Shown piece by piece: positions 45,502-56,270 of a DNA stretch of 64,000 nt. The notes below the pieces were generated by a model. The model saw only the letters and a list, made by a program, of their open reading frames with translations. It did not search any database and had not been told where the DNA came from. The stretch is taken from assembly GCA_030544215.1 (NCBI GenBank), contig JARZZO010000013.1, forward strand, positions 27,821,229 to 27,885,228, given 5' to 3'. Every line of letters starts with the position of its first letter. Positions within the stretch are counted from its first letter, which is position 1. This stretch comes from Zantedeschia hybrid cultivar (Eukaryota; Streptophyta; Magnoliopsida; Alismatales; Araceae). The position numbers and the translations under genes were made by a program.

Positions 45502-46380
45502 TATGAAGTACAGACCCTAGCTGATTTTAGGTTTCACTTGAAATGTTTGCCAATGTTCTAGCAAAACAACTTTAACCCCTTAACGACCCTTCACTTTTCC
45601 AAAACTTGTTGCACTGGGATTCAATTAGGCGTCTTCAAACTGGAGATAGTTCACTGATCTCTCACACAAACCCCAAGGTTCTTACAGGGTGGTTTCAGGT
45701 ACAACCTGCTCGGCGGCCAAGTGGGAATCCCTGGCTCGCGGAGACTGACGGAGGTTCCCAACAGAAAAAGACTAGTCGCACCCGAGTGGGAATCCTCAGG
45801 TGGAGAGTCAGATCCTGCGGGAGAGGTGACTAAAGAGTGTGATGCCGGCTCTTCCTTAAAACCCCCTCGGAGAACACCCCAAAAACCCAAAAGGTTAACA
45901 AATGGCAGATCAGAATAGGTGACAGCACATCATGCATGAACAGCAGTAGCAAGCAGAGAATAAGCTAAGCAGAACAGGTAACAGCACATCATGCACGGAC
46001 AGCAACAGCAAGAAGTTATAGAACTCACGTGGGTCGACGGCCAGGGGCTGGCCGTCCCAGGGGGCGGACGGCCAGGCTTTGGCCGCCCAAAGGGATGTCG
46101 ACGGCCATGATACGGCCGTCCAACGGTCCTGACGGCTAAGAGATGGCCGTCCAAAGGTAGGTAGACGGCCAAGGATCCGCCGTCAACGTGTCTGGACGGC
46201 CAGGAGATGGCCGTCTACAGGGTTGGACGGCCAGCTGTTGGCCGTCCTCAGGTGATGCCGACGGCCGACCGCTAGCCGTCCAAGAGGCTCGACGGCCGGG
46301 GTCCCGCCGTCTAGAGACTATGGAGTTCAGGATCCTCACCTTCTTTTCCTTTGAACGTGACGCGTGCAGCGAGCTACTGT
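45502..46380 (-). other. Element C leader
   Basis: Untranslated leader between primer site and gag. The part 45560-45890 is homologous to the leader of element D. It contains the hairpin array 46034-46312, set about 530 bases before gag. Confidence 0.75.
46034..46312. repeat. Hairpin array in the element C leader
   Basis: About eight units of 30-38 bp with stems of the GGACGGCCA / TGGCCGTCC type, more worn than at 33312. Example: GGACGGCCAGGAGATGGCC at 46193. Several arms have paired changes or mismatches. Confidence 0.9.
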
Positions 46381-46399
46381 GGTCCCACCGTGATCGCCA
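46381..46399 (-). other. Primer binding site, tRNA-Arg (element C)
   Basis: On the minus strand TGGCGATCACGGTGGGACC, six bases after the LTR. Its complement ends in CGCCA and matches a plant tRNA-Arg 3' end that I recall as ...CCCACTGTGGTCGCCA, with two differences. Ogre and other Tat elements use tRNA-Arg. Confidence 0.75.
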
Positions 46400-46405
46400 G
46401 AAGGC

Positions 46406-48140
46406 TGTAGGCGCCCGGAACGTCCCCCTCCGCGGCTGTGCAGCGCCCGCGGGGCCTCGGCGTTGGGGGTTTCTCCGTTCGTCTTAGCACTGTGGCGATT
46501 TAAAGGGGGTTAGAAATAAAGGATGTGATCGCCAGGAGCATTACCTTACGGTCCCTGTGCTCCGCAGGATGGTGGGGATGTGATCGCGTTTTGTAGGAGC
46601 GGGAGATGCTGGTTCCTCCTTCTCTTCCTCCGGCCGGCCAGAGGAGGAGAGCTCGGTAGTGCACGCGCAGAATCTGGTAAGAGCCCCTGAAAAGAAAAGA
46701 CAGACAAAGAAAAGACAATAACCCAATTAGAACTGTGACATGTAGGATCCGTTCATGCAAACATAAAAAATAACTAAAATTAGAGGGAAACGCACCGGAT
46801 GGGTGTTTGGGAGGGAAGGTGACCATATGTTATGGCCACCCACCTCCCGATTTTTGTTTGGAACCTCTGGGGGTAAAAGGTGCTAAGTCATCCTAGGATG
46901 TATGCATGCAGATAAGTGCTCGTGTGTGAAGAGTGAAATGATGTGTTGAAGGTAAAATAGAGTGAAAGAGAGAGGATGTTACGGCATTGATGGAAATTGG
47001 AAATGCAATGAAGTAAAAAGGGTGAAACAGTAAAAGAGGGTTAGGAAGACGAGCCCATTTGGAGTGACGTTCCTCCTGAAACAGCCTTCTGACTTTTTGC
47101 CCGCTTGCCAGTCTCCTCTGAGCCTTCCTTCCAAGAAGCCACCTCTTAACCTCAGAAAATCCTTAACCCCAAATCCTCCTTTAATCCGAAGTCCTTAACC
47201 CCTTGCTCGAGAGGATGTGGGGGGTTTAAATAGGCGAAGGAAAAAGGGGAGAAAACAGGGGTCTAAATCCCCGTAAATCACCCTTCAACCAATAGGGAGT
47301 GGTCAAGGGTTGGAGGTAGTGGACGCGGCAGTCGCCGGAGTGGGGAGTGGTCGGAGTAGTGGGGACGTGGGCGGCGAGTAGAGGAGATCGTGGGGAAGAC
47401 GGGGTCAAAAAGGTGGTTAAGGAGTGGACGGCCAGGTGACATGCCTTCCACTCTTGCGGTGGAAGGCGACCCGGCTGGCCTTCGAAGGGAGTGGAAGGCG
47501 AGGGGTGGCCTTCGAAGGAGGTGGAAGGCAAGGGGTGGCCTTCGAAGGCGGTGGAAGGCAAGGGGTTGGCCTTCTACGAAAAGGTGAAAAAAATGTGGCC
47601 AAAAGGTGGACGGCAAGGTGGTTGGCCTTCGAAGGGGGTAGAAGGCGGGGGGTGGCCTTCGAAGGCGGTGGAAGGCAAGGGGTTGGCCTTCTACGAAAAG
47701 GTGAAAAAAAGGTGGCCAAAAGGTGGACGGCAAGGTGGTTGGCCTTCGAAGGGGGTAGAAGGCGGGGGGTGGCCTTCGAAGGTGGTGGAAGGCAAGGGGT
47801 TGGCCTTCCACGAAAAGGTGGCTAAAAGTGGAAAAGGTGGAAAAAAGGTGGAAGGCAAGGTAGCTGGCCTTCCAAGGGTGTAGAAGGCGGGGGGTGGCCT
47901 TCGAAGGTGGTGGAAGGCGAGGGGTGGCCTTCGAAGGGGGTGGAAGGCGGACTGGCTGGCCTTCCACGGAAAAGGTGGCTAGAGTCGGGATTTGGTTAAT
48001 GGGCCTAGCTGGTAGTGGGCTGAGATGGCTCAAATGAGGGGATTTATGATGATGGGCTGATGATGGAGGGGATTTATGATGATGGACTGATGATGGAGGG
48101 GATTTATGACCAAAAGGGTGGTCCAAAATCGGTGTCTACA
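46406..48140 (-). repeat. Element C 5' LTR
   Basis: 1735 bp, at the right end because the element reads on minus. Same length as the other LTR with no indel. It would drive transcription of the element. Confidence 0.95.
47225..47232 (-). promoter_or_regulatory. TATA-like box of element C
   Basis: On the minus strand TATTTAAA within CCTATTTAAACCCCCC, about 910 bases into the 5' LTR, followed downstream by a purine/pyrimidine-rich leader. Position and sequence fit a core promoter; not tested. Confidence 0.5.
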
Positions 48141-48228
48141 TTATCTAGATCCTGGTTTGGCTCCAAACTAATGATTCGGTACTTATTTAGTAATCGGATC
48201 CCCGATTATAGGGTGGCGGGTCGTTACA
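48141..48228 (+). mobile_element. Solo LTR B, right part
   Basis: TTATC (48141-48145) is the duplicated target of element C. Then B continues TAGATCCTGG and ends in TTACA at 48228, matching the last bases of the LTRs of element A. It is followed by GAGAG. Confidence 0.93.
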
Positions 48229-49178
48229 GAGAGAATGCTCTAGGAAGGATGCGCGGAAATCCCTGGCCAGGGTAGACGATAATATCGGGAAAGGAGTTTT
48301 CCGATATTCATCAGCGGCATCTAATCCAAATGAGTTGACCGGTTAGGGTTTGATAGTACACCATACCTTGAGTCCACTCGAGAGCATTGTACGAATGAAG
48401 GATTATATCCACGTGGCAACTGTTGATGGACAGGTTCCAAGTGTGGGTTACTTAACCCCGATACCTTCCAAGTTCACGCGGTGTTGCTTGGCACCCAACG
48501 TGATCGGAGGCCCAATCGAATTTGATGTGCGAGATTGATTCGATTGATTAATTAATTAATATAAGTTATTAATTGATTAATCAAGCCAGTGAGGAGTCAC
48601 TGAGCTTATTGGGCCATTAGCCGGACTGGTTATTGGGCCTAGAGGGTCACACGCAAATGATTCTCAAGGCGATGGATAAATAAGTGGGTTTTATATAAAC
48701 CAGGGGTTTTTATGAAAAACCACACGGTTAGTATAAAATATAGCGAACGGGCTGAGCAGGACAAACTGCTGCTAACCCTAGCCACCCCCTCCTCTCTTCC
48801 TCTCTCTCTCTGGTGCCCCAGAAGAATCGGGATCTTCGGATCTGCTCCGCCGCTTCTCCGACTCCCGTTCGACGGGAAATCGTCTGCGCGTTGCGGCGAT
48901 CGTTGCGGCGAATGGCGGAGACTTCGTGGGCTGCGAAGAACGAGGAACATGAGAATATCCGTCGCGAGGAGGATTGCGTGGACTCCGCTAGAGGCCGGGC
49001 ACTTGCGCGGCTTGCGGTGTTGCACCGACGGAACCGAACGGTTGCATATTCGAATCCACACACGGTAAGATTCGATAATATGATTATCGATTTTAGTTTT
49101 TCGAAACGGGAATAGATCGTTTATTTTATTTTATTTTCCGCTGCGTTTTGCGATCCGGAGAAACGCGAGAACCCAACA
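48229..49178 (+). mobile_element. Solo LTR F, right part
   Basis: Continues F from AATGCTCT and ends CCCAACA, followed by AACCC. The segment 48780-49060 is GC-richer with overlapping open frames on both strands (up to 140 codons); these are LTR leader sequence, not genes. Confidence 0.88.
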
Positions 49179-49183
49179 AACCC

Positions 49184-49700
49184 CCCACAAAAGGTGGGCA
49201 CTTCCCCCCCCAACACCTCACTGCAACCTGATCACGCAGGTCGATCCGCGGCTTACATGTCATTTGATGAGATCAAATTAAGGATATGTGTATATGGAAC
49301 GGTTCCATATCGTTGTCTTGGTGCATAGAAACTAATGGACGATAATTTCAGATTATTGTTCACAAATGTTGGTGTTGTTTTAACTTTCATATGTTGATTT
49401 ACAAGCATGTTTAAAATTTGGATTTTTTGAAAACTCAAACTTAAATATCAATTTAAGGATATGTGCAAGTGTAAAGAGTTGACTGCTCTTTGATCATAGT
49501 GTAGTTTGTTGTGTTATCATAAGATTACATTATGAGTCAGTGAGATTCTGATCCCTACTAGGAGACTGTCGAGTCTCCCATTATATATATATGTGGGTTA
49601 TATAGTCCGTCAAAAATTAGTGGTAGTTAATCATGATTAAAGTCCTAATCTTAATTTAATGTTATTATTAATATACATTTCCTTTGTGGGCAAGAATGTA
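49184..49700 (+). other. Element J leader, right part
   Basis: Non-coding sequence that resumes after the AACCC duplication (49179-49183) and leads into the copia gag. No motif recognised. Confidence 0.5.
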
Positions 49701-52700
49701 GTCAAACAACTGGCTCCGTGGCATACTGGATGCCAATAGTTGACAACCTGAACTACTCTGATTGACTCAGAAACTTAAAGATTGTCCTCAGCTCTGAGCA
49801 AATTACCTATGTCCTTGAGGATCACGCACTGCTTGAACCACCCCTAGATGAAATTATCATGTATGAGAAATGGAAGGGGGATTTCACTCTAACCCAATGC
49901 CACATACTTACCTTTATGAGTAATGAGTTGTAGAGGTAGCATAACAATATAGATGTCAAATCTATCATGATCCGTTTAAAGGAGCTATTTGAGGAGCTAA
50001 GTAGGACAAAAATATATGAGTTATCTAAGAAGTTATTCAGGGCTCGCATGGTAGAGGGCTCCTAAGTGCAGGCCTATATACTGAAGGTGATAGAGTGGAT
50101 CGAGAGGCTCACTGTACTTGGCTTTGTACTTGACAAAGACCTAAGCATTGACCTCATTCTTCATTCACTACTCAGTTCATTCTCCCAGTTGATTGTTAAT
50201 TTTGACATGAATATGATTCAGGCAAACTTGGCTGAATTGCTCAATATGCTCAAGATTGCAGTGGGCAACTTTTAGAAAGAGAAGCCTATAGTCTTCATGG
50301 TTGGTAAAACTAACAAGAAGAGGAAGGCAACTCAGGCCTTTAAGAAAGGCAAATGGAAGAAGCAAGGCAAAGGGAAGCTAGTATAGTGGAAGGACAAATG
50401 CAAGGGAGTGGAAAAGGGTGAGTGTTTCTACTGCCATCAAAAAAGACACTGGAAGAGAAACTGTAAATAATATCTTGTAGACAAAGTTGAAGAGAAGGCT
50501 AAGAAGAAATTGCTAAATCCGGTATCTATTCGATAGACCTTCATTTGTCTATTAGAGATTTTACATCATGAGTATTAGATATTAGATGTCTTCTCATGTC
50601 TGCAATGATGTATATGTACTGACAAATAGAAGGAAGTTGAGCAAGAGAGTCATGGACTTGAAGCTTGGAAATCGCACAAAGGTTGCAGCACTTGCTGTAA
50701 GGATAGTAAAGCTCAAGTTACCCTCTAGAGGTAGGATCATATTAGATGATTGCTACTTTATTACTAGTATCATTAAGAATATTATTTCTGTCTTTTGTTT
50801 GGACAGGATTCGATACAAGTAAACCATAGAGAACAAGGATAGTTTAGCTTATTCTAATAACAAAGTAATTGCTTTAGCACATTTGGTTAATTATTTGTAT
50901 CCACTTCATGATTCTTATGATATTCTCTACTTTGATAGTTCTCCTAAGAGGAGAAAAAATGGTGTAAATCCAACATACTTGTGGCATTGTAAGCTTGGAA
51001 CGTTGGTGAGAACATGCTTCAAGAGTTGCATAAGAAATGGATATTAGGATCCATTTAATTATGAATCATATGCTACTTGCAGATCTTGTTTAATGGGTAA
51101 ATTGGCTAAAGCTCCATTTATTGGATACAGAGAGAGGGCCAAAGACATAATATAACTAATACATTCTGATATATGTGGTCCGATGTTTATCCAAGCTAAA
51201 GGTGGCTTTTCATCTTTCATTACTTTTATCGATGACTTCTAAAATTTAATTATGTGTACTTAATGAAGTATAAGTCTAAGCCATTTAAGAAGCTTAAGGA
51301 ATTCAAGAATAAAGTAGAAAAGAAACTTGAAAATAGGTATTAAAACTCTTCGATCAGATTGAAGGGGTGAATACTTGAACACAAAATTCATACAATTCAT
51401 AAAGGATAATGTTTTTCGGTGGACCCTTCCTTATACATCTCATATGAATGGTGTATTTGAAAAGAGGAACGGTATCTTATTAGATATGGTGAGATCGATA
51501 ATTAGCTTGTCTAAAGGTACTAGTATCCTTATAGGTATGTGCACTAGAGTTAGTTGGATACCTGTTGAATAGGATTCCCAGCAAGTTAGTGTCTACTACT
51601 CCATATGAGAAATGGAAGGGCGGAAAGACTGAATTTAAACATCTTAAAGTCTAGGGTTGTCCTACCCATGTAAAGAGACGTAACCTAGATAAGTTGGAGT
51701 TAAGAATCGAAAGGTACAGGTTTGCAAGATACCCAAAAAAGACTTTTGGATACTACTTCTACTATCTTAGTGGACAAAAAGTGTTTGTTGCCAAGAGAGC
51801 TATCTTTCTAGAAGAGGAATACATCCTTCTAGAAGATTGTAGGAGTAAGCTAGATCTATATGAGGTTCTAGATATACAAGCCATAACAGGCCCATCAGAT
51901 AAGCCGATGCCTCTAGAACATGTTCAAGAAGACATGAACCATGTGGTCAGGAAGGGTACCTAGAAAAATTGAAAGATATGTGGGACATATAGGTGAAGGT
52001 TCATCTATATACCATTCAATGAGAATAATGATCTTAAGGCCTACCAAGAGACTTTTGAGAGCTGAAAAACTAGGAAATGATTAGAAGTCATGTAGTCCAA
52101 AGTATAGTCCATGTACACCAACCAAGTTTGGATCTTAGATAATTTACCAAAAGGTATTGTACCTATTGACTGCAAGTAGATCTTTAAAAGAAAGATCGAT
52201 GCAAATGAATGAATCGACACTTATAAGGTAAGATTGGTAATAAAGGGATATCGTCAAAGACAAAGAATTGACTATGACGAGATTATATCACTAATTGCTG
52301 TGATAAAGTCCATTAGAATTCTTCTTGCCATAGTTGCGCACTATGATTATGAGACCTAGCAGATAGATGTGAAAACTATCTTCCTCGATGGAACCTTGAG
52401 AAAGAACTATATATAATATAACATGAGGGTTTTTCATCCAAGAAGCGTCTAGATAAAAGTGTGCAAGCTTCAACAATCCATTTATGAATTAAAGCAAGCT
52501 TATTAGAACTCGAACATAAGATTTAACGAGGCGGTCAAATCTTATGACTTCATTAAAAATGAAGATAACCTATGTGTGTCTAAAAAGACCAGTAAGAGTG
52601 CAATCACATTCTTGGTACTTTACGTTGTGAATGATATAGCGATGCTATAATCAATTAAAAAATGGTTATCTAAGACCTTTTCTATGATGCATTTGGGAGA

Positions 52701-53205
52701 AGCATCCTACTTGTTGGGGATAGGGATATATAGAGATAGACAAGAGGATGCTTGGCTTGACTCATTCCATGTACTATAGACATCATTGTCAAAATGTTTG
52801 ACATGAAAAATTTCAAGAGAGACCTCATACAGATGAGATATGGAATTAACCTCTGCAAGGAGTAGTGCCTTAAAACTCCTGAAGAGAGTGAGTGCATGAA
52901 TAGAGTTTCTTATACATATACAATAGAGTTTATCATGTACGCCATGTTATGTAGAAGGCCTGATGAGGCACATGCTGTAAATGTACAAGCAAATATCAGG
53001 TGGACCCAAGTGATGCACACTAGAAGGCAGCAAAGTGTATCTTTAAATATTTGAGAAAGACTAAGAATATGTTTCTAGTCTATAGAGGAGATGACCTGAA
53101 GCTACAACGATACACTGACTAGAGTTTTCAATCTGACCCAGATGACATTAAGTCCACTTCTAGATTTGTATTTACATTGAACAAAGAGATACTGTGGTAC
53201 ATTTT
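49701..53205 (+). pseudogene. gag-pol: Ty1/copia gag-pol, heavily decayed and 3'-truncated (element J)
   Basis: Fragments of a copia polyprotein in order, broken by many stops and some frameshifts. Gag about 49740-50280 (NLNYSD-LRNLKIVLSSEQ type block); zinc knuckle CX2CX4HX4C at 50423-50464; protease-flanking block SSHVCND at 50589, its catalytic motif lost; integrase about 50960-51570 with the LWHCKLG block and an NGVFEKRNG block; reverse transcriptase about 52120-52800, where the YVDD site reads VVND; RNase H starts near 53090 and stops within it at about 53205. No 3' LTR follows; unrelated AT-rich repeats begin instead. Lineage within copia not assigned. Non-functional. Confidence 0.85.
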
Positions 53206-54114
53206 TTAGGGAAAAAATTCACTTGATCTTGAGTTTTTTTTTTTTTAATTTATATTTGTGCGCTTTACCTGACTCAATCAGATGATTGCGTAGTTCTTCG
53301 ATCCGATCCCGCTACCCATAAATGGAATAGCGTTAATTACATCCTCCTAAGAGGAAAACCCTTGATTAATCGTCGGAAGAATAGAATAACACCCTTTAAA
53401 ATGATATAAGAAAGATATACAAGATTGCATTTGAAAATATGAATGAATTTCAGTTTTTTATTTGAGAAGAAAACTCATTTTTTAGTTTAAAGTTGAGTCT
53501 ACGCAAGATTTGATTTATTGATTTTTATTGATGGATAATGATGAGAGACATTTTCTAGTCCTTTTGGATTGATTTATGTAGATGCATTGAAGATTTGTTG
53601 AATTTTTTATATTTGGGAGTGAATATGAAGTTAAGTCTGCGCAAGACTGTGCAGACTCATTTGTTAACAATGAGAATGCTTGTGTTTATTTTGATTTTTT
53701 GATTCGTGAAAGGAATGAAGATCTTTTTGATGGTGTTTTGATTGCAGTGGATGACATTTTTTATTAAGAGAGTCTAATAAACATTTCTTATTGTATTTTT
53801 TCAGTTTTGAAGTGAAGAGATTTTAGATTTGATTTGGAAGGTATGTAAAAGTATTTTTTATGTTTTCTTATTTGATTTGAGTGGAAGATGCTTTAAATAC
53901 TCATACTTTTTATGTTTTGAATTTGTAGGTTTTTAGAGAATGAGCAAGGTTGAAGTGAGGCGTCTTTTATGTATTTTTTATATTTTGCAAAGGGGCAAAT
54001 TTGAGTTTCATTTGATTTTTTTATTTATAGGAAGTATTTTATTTTTATCTTGAGGTTTTTGATTCAATTTTAAAGGAATTAGAGTTGAAAAGAATTGGAT
54101 TTTAGCAATTAGGG
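53206..54114. repeat. AT-rich region with the GAGTCTGCGC palindrome
   Basis: Worn tandem-like sequence of T-rich blocks separated by palindromes such as GTTAAGTCTGCGCAAGACTG paired with TGTGCAGACTCA (53631) and GTTGAGTCTACGC (53492). Part of the field extending to about 56640. No gene. Confidence 0.65.
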
Positions 54115-54740
54115 GTTGAGTCTGCGCAGGGTAGCGTAGACTCACTTGTCTCAAGTCTATTTTTCAGTTTTTTAGGTAATTTTTAGGGAAAAGTTGTCCT
54201 TTTTGCTTGGGTTTTGATTTGTGGAAAATATATGTTTTATTCTTAAGAATTTGATTTGATTTGATGGAATTTTAATAGCCAAAATACCAGATTTTAGGAT
54301 TTTAAGGTTAAGTCTGCGCTATAGAGCGGAGACTCATTGTTTATAAAAGTATTTACCATTTTTTATATTTTTTGTAAAAGAAGTTTTAAGCTTTTATTTA
54401 GGTTGTTGACTTATATAAAGTATAAAGTTTTTATGTAAATTTTTGGATTTAATTTGGAGGGAAATTAAGGTCAAAAAGACCAAATTTGGGATTTCAGGGT
54501 TGAGTCTGCGCTGGGTAGCACAGACTCATTTGTCACTAATGTGTTTTTAGTTGTTTTTTGCATTTTTTCAAGAACAACTTGGTGTTTTTATTTGATATTC
54601 TGATAGATAAGAATAAACTTGATTTTTAGAAGGTGTCAGATCATTTTTTATTGCTCGGGAAGTTACTTTTTTATTTTTTGTGAATTTCAGGGTTAAGTAT
54701 GCGCCAAGATGCGCAGACTCAAGTCTAAACGGCGGATTTT
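54115..54740. repeat. Tandem repeat, 192-bp units with a palindromic core
   Basis: Units start at 54115, 54307, 54499 and 54692 (periods 192, 192, 193). Each begins GTTGAGTCTGCGC or GTTAAGTCTGCGC, then a short spacer and GCGCAGACTCA or a variant, then a T-rich body ending in a GGATTT-AGG-type block. The T-rich bodies are clearly diverged between units. Confidence 0.85.
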
Positions 54741-55900
54741 TTGTTTGTGAGTTATTTTATTGGATTTTTGGTGGGATAACTTGATTTTATGTTTTGTTTG
54801 GAGATGATTTACAGATTTGGAGCTGCGGGCATGATTTGAGGGCCAAGAGATGAGGTTTTGGCCTTGGGATTGATGCGCAGACTCAAGTCAAAGAGGATTT
54901 GAGCAAGATTCTTGAAAAGATGGAACCTCCTGAGGTTGAGGGGAATTCCAAGAGTTTCAAAGAGCTGGGGGGCTTCAAATATCAAGGAGACAAGAAAAAT
55001 GAGTTTGAGTCCCCGCAAGGGGTGTGCAGACTCAGTTGAACCGGTGATTTTCGCTTATTTTGAAGGGATTTAGATCATTTTTGTAAATGGATGCTTATTT
55101 AAATGATATGGAGTGTTTGATATATGATTATGAGTGATTTGAGTAATTTGAGTTATTATTTAGTTGATTTTTCATTCAAAATGAGCTTTTGAAAGTTGTG
55201 CAGACTCAACTTAAGTTTGAAATTTTGTGTTTATTTAAAATAGAAGATGACTATCTTAAACCTTTTTTGAATGAATTAACTTTAGTTATTTGAGTTACTT
55301 GAACCATAAATGAGTCTATCAGCCCAGGCAAGGACTCTTTTGACAGTCTTGAGTTGAGTCTGTGCAAGGGTGCGCAGACTCAGAACAGTGGCGCAGACTC
55401 AAGTCTGAAATTTGATTTTTTGAGTTTCCTGTACAGTTCAAGCTGCAATTAAATCCATCAAGGGGTTAGTTTCATCCATTAAAGTTAGAATATCTAATCC
55501 GGAGTGGAGAAAAACAGATTGTACCCCATTCCCAATTAAATTTCCATGGTTATAGATGCGCAAACTCAAATTCTAAGCATAATTTCAGGTTTATACCTCT
55601 TTCAACTTGAAGTGATCTAAGAATCACCACAAATTTGGGGAGGATAACACTGAAAAATCTCAGAAGTTGAGTATGACTACATGAGGCCTTTTCAAAGAGT
55701 GGTTATTGTATGGATTTCTTCAAATGACATGATTTCTTCATGTTTATCTCATTCCTCTTGGATCACTTTATAAAGTATTGAAAATGCTTAATATAACGAT
55801 TCCAAGTTGAATTTCAACCTTTCATTAGGAAAATCCAATGAAAAGGTTTAAGATCTTCATGAAGGATCATGACATGAAGGGATCCAAAGGACCAACTCCG
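54741..55900. repeat. Scattered GCGCAGACTCA motifs
   Basis: Copies of the same palindrome half or whole at about 54870, 55005, 55195, 55355, 55390 and 55556. No reading frame of note between them. Probably the decayed continuation of the 192-bp array. Confidence 0.6.
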
Positions 55901-55924
55901 TTAAAGGGATATGTAATGGCTAAT

Positions 55925-56270
55925 GGACCATAAGGATGGCTATAAAGGGGGGCATGCCGAGCATCCAACTACTCACCCAAAAGGTGCCCTTAATGCCTTC
56001 AAGATGTAAGAAAAATCCACAAGGGGTAATCCAAAGCATCTATACATTTGGAGAGCAAGGAACTCCTCCAATTTCCCTAGAGGATCACTTGTAGCTATGA
56101 ACCATGGAGGTGGTTATAAAGGGGGGTGTGCCGAGCATCCAACCACTCATCCAAAGGGTACCCTTAATGCCTTCAAAATGAAAGGGTTATCCACAGGGAA
56201 TCATCCATTCCATTTTTACATTTGGGGAGCAAGGAACTCCACCAACCCATTGGGACTTCGGGGCATATCA
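55925..56270. repeat. Direct repeat of about 174 bp with a TATAAAGGGGGG block
   Basis: Two units; TATAAAGGGGGG lies at 55941 and 56115, followed in both by GCCGAGCATCCAAC and a CCCTTAATGCCTTCAA block, then a GGAGCAAGGAACTCC palindrome. TATA-like boxes in a tandem repeat could be a duplicated promoter, but direction and use are unknown. Confidence 0.75.

Larger units (their letters stand above)
28864..48140 (-). mobile_element. Element C, 19.3-kb Tat/Ogre-like Ty3/gypsy retrotransposon
   Basis: Minus-oriented element with LTRs of 1735 bp at both ends, tRNA-Arg primer site, gag-protease and pol frames, two antisense genes and a polypurine tract. TTATC lies at 28859-28863 and 48141-48145. The LTRs differ at four positions by eye (28903, 29319, 29496, 29643 against 46445, 46861, 47038, 47185), 0.23%, so the insertion is young; with a rate of 1.3e-8 per site per year this would be about 90,000 years. 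Two RNase H domains, the tRNA-Arg primer, the size and the antisense genes after pol place it in the Tat lineage. Frames are intact apart from the gag-pol frame change. Confidence 0.96.

Noticed and set aside
48639..49115. Host exon in the GC-richer segment
   Set aside because: The segment lies inside the 1556-bp LTR F bounded by the AACCC duplication, and related sequence recurs in LTR G (9100-9600).
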